Positions 32,750 through 39,124 of a stretch of 39,124 bases of DNA are shown here, in pieces; the stretch's first letter is position 1; every line of letters starts with the position of its first letter. The stretch is from the NCBI RefSeq assembly GCF_007896895.1, contig NZ_VOGW01000168.1, forward strand, positions 1 through 39,124. Direction: 5' to 3'. The notes beneath the pieces are model-generated. The model was not told the DNA's origin. It saw only the letters and a list, made by a program, of their open reading frames with translations, and searched no databases. This DNA comes from Streptomyces misionensis. GTDB taxonomy: Bacteria > Actinomycetota > Actinomycetes > Streptomycetales > Streptomycetaceae. The position numbers were made by a program, and so were the translations under genes.

Positions 32750-32778
32750 CAAGCACCACCAGCACCACTGCACGTCCC

Positions 32779-32808
32779 AGGAGGAGGCCGGAGACCCGGC
32801 CTCCTCCT
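32779..32808. terminator. Intrinsic terminator after the MFS exporter
   Basis: A perfect 13-bp stem (32779-32791 with 32796-32808), a 4-base loop and a following T-run: a textbook terminator. Confidence 0.9.
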
Positions 32809-32810
32809 TT

Positions 32811-32967
32811 CTATTGAATTTATTGATGAGCCCTTCTCGGGGATTCTTTAGGTAAGTGCGATCAGATATTTCAATAGGTGCACGAGGTGGCTGTTGACCA
32901 ACGGGAACGCTCTGCTGAATCATTTATGGTGCGCCACGAAGCGACCTTTTTCAGAGGAGTCTGAGCA
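32811..32967. promoter_or_regulatory. AT-rich promoter region of the NRPS operon
   Basis: An AT-rich leader with a distant perfect dyad CTATTGAA (32811-32818) and TTCAATAG (32870-32877). TTGACC at 32894-32899 may be a -35 box, with AATCAT 18 bases later as a weak -10. The coding start at 32968 follows GAGGAG. Confidence 0.45.
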
Positions 32968-33222
32968 ATGAACCATGCGGACGAGATGGCCGATGGAGAA
33001 ATAAGTTCAGTCATTTCGAGACACATCCGTGCGTCATTCGACGACAATTCCCTGCTGGCCGAGGTTGGGCTGCATTCACTGTCCGTACTGCGCATCGCCA
33101 GTGAACTGATCACCGACCCGGATCAGGAGATCGACCCCACCGGCCTTGCCGCAGTGCACACAGTAGGCGAACTCCGGCAGTGGCTGCGCGGGCTCCTCGC
33201 CCCGAAGGAGAACCTCCGATGA
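32968..33222 (+). CDS. Free-standing carrier protein 3
   Basis: The 84-residue protein has a carrier-protein core: phosphopantetheine Ser37 in AEVGLHSLSVLRIASELI and helix HTVGELRQWLRGLL. The N-terminus is shorter than normal, so the first helix may be reduced. It overlaps the NRPS start by four bases (ATGA). It may be loaded by the stand-alone adenylation enzyme at 28593 and offer the donor amino acid to the NRPS condensation domain. Confidence 0.85.
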   Translation: MNHADEMADGEISSVISRHIRASFDDNSLLAEVGLHSLSVLRIASELITDPDQEIDPTGLAAVHTVGELRQWLRGLLAPKENLR

Positions 33223-36200
33223 CCGTAGCGTCGCAGGCCGCCACGGCCACCCTCCCCCTCACCGCCGCCCAGAAGGGGCTTCTCGTCGTGCACCGCACGG
33301 TGCCGGTGCCCCACCTCTACAACGTCCTGGCCGAACTGGAACTGGACCCGGCCTTCGCCCCGGCCGACCTCGCTACGGCCCTCACCGACGTCCTCGCGGT
33401 GCAGCCGGCCCTGCGGCTGGCGATCCGCGAGGGCGCCGACCCGCACGCCGTGCTCGGCGACGCCCCCTCCGACGCTCCGCTGCACCACATCACCACCACC
33501 GCCACGGAATTCGACCGGCGGCGCACGGAACTCCTTGCCGAGCTTGGAGGCACCGCCTTCGACCTGACGCGCTCCCCGCTGCTGCGCACCGCGCTGCTGC
33601 GTACCGCCGATGGAACCCGCTCGACGCTGCTTCTCGTTGTGCACCACCTCGTCTTCGATGGTTTCTCGCTGCGTCAGTTCGTCCGCGACCTGACCGCGGC
33701 CGTCAAAGGTGTACTGGACGTCGAGACGGTACGCACCGCACGCGAGCGCGCCCTGCGACGCGAACTGGACGCCCAGCTCCAGTCCGCGGGCGACGACGAG
33801 ACGGAGCGCGTGGCGAAGGCCCTGGCCGATCGGCTGCGGGCCACCGCCGCCACAGTCCTCAACCCGCGGCCCAATCGCCCCGTCACCACCGGCTTCACCG
33901 GTACCCGGCGCGAGATCCGGCTGACGTCCCGGCAGTCCGCGGGCCTGGACAGACTGTGCGCGACGCTCGGCGTCAGCCCGTTCGTCCTCTTCTCCGCCGC
34001 CTATGCGGCCGTGCTGGCCCGGCATTCCTCCAACACCGCCGTCGTCTTCGGCAGCCCCGTCATGGCACGCCGCACCCTCGGCTCCTTCGACCTGTGCGGC
34101 TTCTTCGTCAACACCCTGCCGCTCATCGTGGACGTACCCTGGGACGCGCCCTTCGACGTCTTCGTCAAGGAGACCGTCCAGGCCGAGGCCGGCCGGGCCC
34201 GCGCCGCCGCCGCCGTCTCCTTCGACCGCATCGTCCGCCACGTGGACCCGGACCGCACGACCAATCGCAACCCGGTCTTCTCCTGCATGCTCGCCCTCCA
34301 GGACGCGGCCGAGGCCGAGGCAGGATCCGTGGTCCGCCGTGTCCGCGAACACGGCAACGGAACAGCCAAGTTCGACCTCTGGCTCGGAGTGACGCCCGGC
34401 CCCGAAGGCTGGTCCCTCGAACTGGAGAGCGACCGTGAACTGCTGCCGGAACCCTTGGTGGACGCCCTGGCCGCGTCCCTGCGCACCGTCCTGGACCGTA
34501 CCGTCGCACAGCCCGGTCAGACCGTCGCCGACCTCTTCGTGGACACCTCGCCCGAGGACTCCCACGCCCACGACGGGTTCCGGCGCCGCCTGCCCCAACC
34601 CGATCTGTACAGCGCGGTACGGGCCGCAGCTAAGGCCCGGCCCGGACAGGTTGCTGTCGAGGAGGACGACTGCCGGCTGACCTACGCAGAGCTGGACCGC
34701 CTGGCCACGGCCGGCGCGGTCACACTGGCCGCGCGCGGCGTCGCGCGCGGCACTGTCGTCGGCCTCACCACGACCACGCTCGTGGACACGACCGTCACCG
34801 TCCTCGCGGTCCTCGCCTGCGGCGCCGTCTTCCTGCCGCTGGACCTCGGCTTGCCCGCCGACCGACTGATGTACATGACGGGCAAGGCGGACTGCCGCCT
34901 GGTCGTGGGCGACGTCCCGGTCGGCGGCGTGGATCTACTCACCCCGGCCGAACTGACCGCCGGGCCCCAGGGCATGGCATCCGATGAGCCTGCCGCGGCG
35001 AAGGCATCCGACGGCGTCTACATCATGTTCACCTCGGGCTCCACCGGCCGCCCCAAGGGCGTGCTGATGAACAGCGGCCCCCTGATGAACCTCACCGAGT
35101 GGCAGCTCGACGCCCTGGACATGGACGAGCACACCCGGTTCCTGCAGTACGCGCCATTGGGCTTCGACGTCTCCTTCCAGGAGATCCTGCCGACCCTCAT
35201 CGCCGGCGGGACGCTCGTCTCACGCGAGCCGGCTGACCGCCGAGACCTGCCCGCTGTCGTCGAGCGCGTGCGCGCACACCGCGTCACCCACGTCTACCTA
35301 CCGGTCGCCGCACTGCCCGCGTTCGTCCGGGCCGCACTGGACGCCGGCGACGAACTGCCGCACCTGAGCTACGTCTGCGTATCCGGCGAACAGCTTCTGA
35401 TCGACGACCGCGTCCGGCGTTTCTTCGCCGACCGCCCGCACCTGTGCCTGGTGAACCTGTACGGCCCCACCGAAACCCACGCCGTCACGACTCACCGGCT
35501 CAGCATCGACAACCGTCCCTGGCCCTCCCACGTCCCCATCGGCCGCCCGATCTCCGACGTTGCGGCGCACGTGGTGGACACCACGGGACACCTCGCCCCG
35601 CGCGGAGTGCCCGGCGAGCTCTACCTCGCGGGCGCCTGCCCGGCGCTGGGCTACGTCAACGACCCCGCACGCACGACGGAACGGTTCCTGCCCGACCCGT
35701 ACGCCGACGACGCGCGGGCCCGCATGTACCGGACCGGGGACCAGGTCATGCGCGACGAGAGCGGCGTGCTGCTCTTCCTCGGCCGCGACGACGACCAGGT
35801 CAAGATCCGCGGCTACCGGGTCGAGCTCGGGGAGCTGGAGAGCGCCGCCGCCTCCCACCCCGACGTGCGGCTCGCCGTGGGTGTCGTGCACGGCGAGGGG
35901 CACGAACGCCGGCTCGCCCTGTTCTTCCGGCCAGAGGACGGCCGTTCACCCGACCCGGACGGAATCCGCCGACACGTGGCGGCCGCCCTGCCCAGCTACA
36001 TGGTGCCCGCCCGGGTCTTCCCCGTGGACGCCGTGCCCACCACCCGTAACGGCAAGGTGGACCGTGCAGCCCTCGCTGCACAGGCCCAGCGGGCCCTGAC
36101 CGACGATGCACGGTCCGCGTCCGCCGCGACCACCACCACCGACGATCCGCTCGTCGCGGCGCTCCAGCAGATGTGGGCGAACTTGCTTGGCCTCGCCGAG

Positions 36201-36374
36201 GTACCGGTCGACCGGTCGCTCCTGGAGTACGGCGCCCATTCGCTCACCGTGATGGCCGCCGGTGCCCGGATCGAGGAGGAGCACGGCGTGCAGATCCCGA
36301 TCCTCGACTTCTTCCGCGATCCGACCATCCAAGCGCAGGCGGCCTGGATCACCACCCTCCGTGAGGACGCCTGA
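33219..36374 (+). CDS. NRPS, single module C-A-PCP
   Basis: The 1051-residue protein has a condensation domain (residues 10-440) with the active HHLVFDG at 142-148, and an adenylation domain (about 465-960) with IMFTSGSTGRPKG near 603, FDVSFQEILPTL (A4), LYGPTETHAV (A5), YRTGD, KIRGYRVELGELE and NGKVDRAAL. The peptidyl carrier follows, with Ser1008 in EYGAHSLTVMAAG. A complete C domain and no TE domain mean it condenses an upstream carrier-bound donor with its own amino acid; release needs a partner such as the downstream hydrolase. The A4 segment DVSFQ does not give me a firm substrate. The start is ATG at 33219 after GAAGGAG. Confidence 0.96.
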   Translation: MTVASQAATATLPLTAAQKGLLVVHRTVPVPHLYNVLAELELDPAFAPADLATALTDVLAVQPALRLAIREGADPHAVLGDAPSDAPLHHITTTATEFDRRRTELLAELGGTAFDLTRSPLLRTALLRTADGTRSTLLLVVHHLVFDGFSLRQFVRDLTAAVKGVLDVETVRTARERALRRELDAQLQSAGDDETERVAKALADRLRATAATVLNPRPNRPVTTGFTGTRREIRLTSRQSAGLDRLCATLGVSPFVLFSAAYAAVLARHSSNTAVVFGSPVMARRTLGSFDLCGFFVNTLPLIVDVPWDAPFDVFVKETVQAEAGRARAAAAVSFDRIVRHVDPDRTTNRNPVFSCMLALQDAAEAEAGSVVRRVREHGNGTAKFDLWLGVTPGPEGWSLELESDRELLPEPLVDALAASLRTVLDRTVAQPGQTVADLFVDTSPEDSHAHDGFRRRLPQPDLYSAVRAAAKARPGQVAVEEDDCRLTYAELDRLATAGAVTLAARGVARGTVVGLTTTTLVDTTVTVLAVLACGAVFLPLDLGLPADRLMYMTGKADCRLVVGDVPVGGVDLLTPAELTAGPQGMASDEPAAAKASDGVYIMFTSGSTGRPKGVLMNSGPLMNLTEWQLDALDMDEHTRFLQYAPLGFDVSFQEILPTLIAGGTLVSREPADRRDLPAVVERVRAHRVTHVYLPVAALPAFVRAALDAGDELPHLSYVCVSGEQLLIDDRVRRFFADRPHLCLVNLYGPTETHAVTTHRLSIDNRPWPSHVPIGRPISDVAAHVVDTTGHLAPRGVPGELYLAGACPALGYVNDPARTTERFLPDPYADDARARMYRTGDQVMRDESGVLLFLGRDDDQVKIRGYRVELGELESAAASHPDVRLAVGVVHGEGHERRLALFFRPEDGRSPDPDGIRRHVAAALPSYMVPARVFPVDAVPTTRNGKVDRAALAAQAQRALTDDARSASAATTTTDDPLVAALQQMWANLLGLAEVPVDRSLLEYGAHSLTVMAAGARIEEEHGVQIPILDFFRDPTIQAQAAWITTLREDA

Positions 36375-37105
36375 TGCCGACCACAACCCATGAGACCAGA
36401 CTGCTCGTCCCGCTCGCCCAGCGGCCCGGACCGCTCAGCAGCGTCCTCCTCCACCCGGCCGGCGGCGGACTCGGCCAGTACCTCGGCACCGCTGCCCGAC
36501 TGGCGCGCCACGGCAGCGTCTTCGGCATTCGCGCCGCCGGACTGCTGCCCGGCGAGGAACCGCACGACGACGTGGCGGACATGACCAGCACCTACCTCGA
36601 CCTGCTCGACCATTTCTCCGAGCGCCCGCGCGTCCTGGTCGGCTGGTCCCTTGGCGGCGTGCTCGCCTGGGAACTGGCCGCACGCCTGGCCGAGAACGGT
36701 CCCGCCCCCGCCGTCGTGCTGATCGACAGTTTCACCGAGCACACCACCGTCAGCGCCGACGCCCGGGCCGACGCACTCGAAGCCATCGAACGGTCCGTCC
36801 GCCACCTCGGGGACGGCACCGACGCGGCACGGGCCCGCACCACCGCGCTCGCCCACGTGCGGGCCAGCGCCAGTCACCGCATCCGCTCCCGACCCGGCGG
36901 CCCTGCCCTCCTGGTGGCCTGCGACGGGCCCGACCGTGACCAACAGGTCGCCACCTGGCGCAAGCTGACGGACCGGCTGACCGTACGGGGCCTCGACTGC
37001 GGCCACTTCGAGGTCTTCGATCCGCCGTACCAACCGCGGCTCCTGGCGCACCTGGACGCTTTCCTGGACCTGCTCACCGACGCACCGCAGGAGACACCCC
37101 GATGA
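36374..37105 (+). CDS. NRPS-type thioesterase (alpha/beta hydrolase)
   Basis: The 243-residue protein has VGWSLGGVLAWELA (nucleophile Ser92), VLIDSF (Asp strand) and DCGHFEVF (His). The GWSLGG form and the LHPAGGG oxyanion start are typical of product-releasing thioesterase domains of NRPSs, here as a separate protein. It may hydrolyse or cyclise the dipeptidyl product from the C-A-PCP protein. Its start shares a base with the NRPS stop codon, and its end overlaps the SDR by ATGA. Confidence 0.9.
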   Translation: MPTTTHETRLLVPLAQRPGPLSSVLLHPAGGGLGQYLGTAARLARHGSVFGIRAAGLLPGEEPHDDVADMTSTYLDLLDHFSERPRVLVGWSLGGVLAWELAARLAENGPAPAVVLIDSFTEHTTVSADARADALEAIERSVRHLGDGTDAARARTTALAHVRASASHRIRSRPGGPALLVACDGPDRDQQVATWRKLTDRLTVRGLDCGHFEVFDPPYQPRLLAHLDAFLDLLTDAPQETPR

Positions 37106-37842
37106 CCAGCACCAGCCCCCTTGCCGTGGTCACCGGCGGTACACGTGGCATCGGCCTGGCCCTGTCCCGGCGCCTGCGCGCCCTCGGGTACCGCACGCTC
37201 GCCCTCTACCGCTCCGACAAGGACGCGGCACAGCGGGCCGCCGACGAGCACGGCATCAGCACGGTCCGCGCCGACCTCGGCGACCGCGCCTCCGTGCGCG
37301 CCGCCGCCCGGACGATCCTCGCCGAGCACGGTGCGCCCGAAGTGCTCGTGAACAACGCGGGCATCAACATCGATCGGCCCTTCCTCGAACTCACCGAGGA
37401 CGACTGGCAGGACGTGCTCGACACCAACCTGTCCGGCCCCTTCCACCTTACCCAAGCCCTCGCCCCGGCGATGCTCGACGCCGGCACCGGAACCATCGTC
37501 AACGTCGGCGCGACCACTGGCCTGCGCCCCCGCCTCAACGGCGTCAACTACGCCGCTTCCAAGGCCGGACTGCTCCAGCTCACCAAGTGTCTGGCCCTGG
37601 AACTCGCCCCCACCGTGCGGGTCAACTGCCTGATCCCCGGGATGACCGAGACCCAGGAACTCGTCGATCGGTTCCGGCTCGACGACCCGGATCACCGCGC
37701 CGCAGTGTTGTCCGACATCCCGCAGCGACGCATCGGCTCCCCCGACGACATCGCTGACGCCCTCGAATACATCGTGGGTCCGCTCAGCCGCTACGTCACC
37801 GGTCAGAAGCTGATCGTCGACGGCGGCCAGTTCATGTGGTAG
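37102..37842 (+). CDS. SDR, FabG-like, catalytic Ser replaced by Ala
   Basis: The 246-residue short-chain dehydrogenase has TGGTRGIG (11-18), VNNAGIN, YAASK (Tyr150, Lys154) and the C-terminal VTGQKLIVDGG. At the place of the catalytic serine, 13 residues before the Tyr, it has Ala137 in NVGATTG, with Thr138 next to it. Activity may rely on the Thr, be weak, or be altered. It sits between the thioesterase (ATGA overlap) and the ProA-like gene, suggesting reduction or oxidation of a keto or semialdehyde-derived group. Confidence 0.92.
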   Translation: MTSTSPLAVVTGGTRGIGLALSRRLRALGYRTLALYRSDKDAAQRAADEHGISTVRADLGDRASVRAAARTILAEHGAPEVLVNNAGINIDRPFLELTEDDWQDVLDTNLSGPFHLTQALAPAMLDAGTGTIVNVGATTGLRPRLNGVNYAASKAGLLQLTKCLALELAPTVRVNCLIPGMTETQELVDRFRLDDPDHRAAVLSDIPQRRIGSPDDIADALEYIVGPLSRYVTGQKLIVDGGQFMW

Positions 37843-37848
37843 GAGATC

Positions 37849-39124
37849 ATGACCGAAGACCTTCTCGTAACCGCCCGCGAAGCCGTCGACACCGCACCTC
37901 CCGTCGGCGACCTGGCCTACGAAAACTACTGCCGGGAGATCGCCAAACGGCTCGCCGCCCACTGGCCGGCCGTCCTGGAGGCGAACGCCGAGGACGTCGC
38001 CCACGCCGAGGAACGCGGCCTGTCCCCGGCCCTGCTCGACCGGCTCCGCCTGACCACCACCCACCTCGGCGGTCTGGAACGCCTCACCGAGGAAGTGCTG
38101 TCCGAACTCACCGAGGTCACCGCCCCCGGCACCGGTGCCCCGACCGGATCCTGGGGCACCCGCAGCCGCATCCCCAAGCCGCTCGGCGTCGTCTTCATGG
38201 TGTACGAGGCACGCCCCACGGTCACCGTGGAAGGCGCCCTGCTGCCCGTCGCCGTCGGCAACGCGGTGATCCTGCGCGGCGGCAAGGAGATCGCCCGCAC
38301 AAACCAGGCCCTGGCGGCCGTCGCCCACGACGCCCTGGAGGCCGCCGGCCTGCCGACCGGCCTGGTCAGCGTCATCGACGACCCCAAGCGGACCCAGCTG
38401 CGTGCCCTCCTCAAGCGCCCCGACGCGATCGACGTGCTCATCCCGCGCGGCAGCCCGTCCCTCATCGACTACTGCCGCACCGCCTCCTCGATCCCCGTGA
38501 TCGCCAGCGGCGGCGGCGTCAACCACCTCTACGTCCACCGCAGCGCGGACCTCGCCCTCGCCGCCGAGGCCGCACTCGACAGCAAGCTGCCCGAGCCCAC
38601 CGCCTGCAACACCGCCGAGATGGTCCTGGTCGACGAGGAGGTCGCGGCCGACTTCGTCGCCGCCGTCCTGCGCGCCTCCGAGCGCGGCGACCGGCCAGTG
38701 AACGTGCGGCTCGCCGGGCGCACCCCGCGCCCCGAGTCCGCCGACGCCCCCGCCAGCAGCCGTCCCTGGAACCTCGGCGAACTGCAGGAGCACGACCTCG
38801 GCCGCGAGTTCCTCGACGCCACGATCGGCGTGTACCCGGTCTCGGGGCCGGACGAGGCGACCCGGCACATCCGGACGTACGGCTCCGGCCACACCGAGGG
38901 AGTCGTCGCTACCGACCCTGACGTCACACAAGAGTTCACCCGCCGAGTCGACGCCGCCGCGATCGTCGTCAACGGCTCCCTACGGCTGCACGACGGACCC
39001 ACGCTCGGCCTCGGCTCCGAGATCTCCATCAGCACCGGCCGCATGCACGTCAGGGGCCCCGTCACGCTCGGGGCGCTCGTGACCCACAGCTGGGTCGTTG
39101 ACGCGCGCGGCACCCTGCGCAGCT
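37849..39124 (+). CDS. proA-like: ProA-like glutamate-5-semialdehyde dehydrogenase (runs off window)
   Basis: 425 codons are visible and the frame is still open at the window end, close to the normal ProA length (about 420-430), so only a few residues are missing. RIPKPLGVVFMVYEARPTVTVEGA, AVILRGGKE, DVLIPRG and PTACNTAEM with catalytic Cys253 identify the gamma-glutamyl phosphate reductase family. These reduce gamma-glutamyl phosphate with NADPH to glutamate semialdehyde, which cyclises to pyrroline-5-carboxylate. AGGAG overlaps the SDR stop, so it is in the NRPS operon and is probably a dedicated supplier of a semialdehyde or pyrroline building block rather than the housekeeping proline gene. 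Confidence 0.92.
   Translation, partial: MTEDLLVTAREAVDTAPPVGDLAYENYCREIAKRLAAHWPAVLEANAEDVAHAEERGLSPALLDRLRLTTTHLGGLERLTEEVLSELTEVTAPGTGAPTGSWGTRSRIPKPLGVVFMVYEARPTVTVEGALLPVAVGNAVILRGGKEIARTNQALAAVAHDALEAAGLPTGLVSVIDDPKRTQLRALLKRPDAIDVLIPRGSPSLIDYCRTASSIPVIASGGGVNHLYVHRSADLALAAEAALDSKLPEPTACNTAEMVLVDEEVAADFVAAVLRASERGDRPVNVRLAGRTPRPESADAPASSRPWNLGELQEHDLGREFLDATIGVYPVSGPDEATRHIRTYGSGHTEGVVATDPDVTQEFTRRVDAAAIVVNGSLRLHDGPTLGLGSEISISTGRMHVRGPVTLGALVTHSWVVDARGTLRS

Noticed and set aside
31355..32923. 522-residue minus-strand frame opposite the MFS exporter
   Set aside because: Low-complexity Gly/Gln/Arg/Glu-rich shadow of a clear membrane protein gene.
36874..38931. 685-residue minus-strand frame opposite the SDR and ProA genes
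   Set aside because: A shadow frame produced by GC-biased third positions; the plus-strand genes carry full catalytic motifs.
1..39124. tRNA, rRNA, CRISPR array or riboswitch
   Set aside because: I saw no cloverleaf-like tRNA gene, rRNA segment, regular spaced repeats or recognisable riboswitch core in any intergenic region.

Overview
This is GC-rich actinomycete DNA, almost certainly from a Streptomyces or close relative. Third codon positions are strongly G/C, GTG and TTG starts are common, genes overlap by ATGA, and the content is regulators, efflux pumps and secondary-metabolite enzymes. Two in-frame TTA codons (19457-19459 and 28204-28206) point to bldA-type developmental control.

Positions 1-12240 form one giant palindrome. 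Bases 1-6120 are the reverse complement of 6121-12240 with no spacer, so position x pairs with 12241-x. I found one mismatch (2760 versus 9481). The axis lies in the first codons of an IS982-like transposase gene. Reading outwards, each arm carries that fragment, an IS481-type element with a frameshifted transposase, an IS5-type transposase cut off by it, an antibiotic-biosynthesis monooxygenase-type (ABM) protein divergent from a MerR regulator, an SDR gene that has lost its Rossmann start, a luciferase-like flavin oxidoreductase, and two related P-loop ATPases. The left copy of the outermost ATPase is cut by the window edge. The structure may be a fused or folded-back end of a linear replicon, or a sequencing/assembly fold-back.

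Positions 12241-19387 are unique sequence: a TetR regulator of the butyrolactone-receptor type, an AT-rich intergenic region with two copies of a 22-bp box, an MmyB-type helix-turn-helix regulator, a MarR/DHA2-efflux divergent pair with an operator-like dyad, a metallo-beta-lactamase-fold hydrolase, and a wrecked transposase.

Positions 19388-25577 are a tight operon: HAD phosphatase, acyl-activating ligase, SDR, acyl carrier protein, AvrD-family protein, second carrier protein, Sfp-type phosphopantetheinyl transferase and type II thioesterase. AvrD is the Pseudomonas enzyme behind syringolides, which are acyl-sugar lactone signals. The gene set parallels the A-factor pathway (AfsA condensation, dephosphorylation, reduction), so I infer a dedicated route to a syringolide- or butenolide-like lipid.

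Positions 25662-39124 hold a Gal80-like Gfo/Idh protein, a flavin reductase, a LysR regulator with a TTA codon, a stand-alone adenylation enzyme, a CGNR zinc-finger regulator divergent from an MFS exporter, and a second operon: carrier protein, C-A-PCP NRPS, thioesterase, SDR lacking the catalytic serine, and a ProA-like glutamate-semialdehyde dehydrogenase that runs to the window end. Together 19388-39124 looks like one hybrid biosynthetic cluster, or two adjacent ones, whose product I cannot name.
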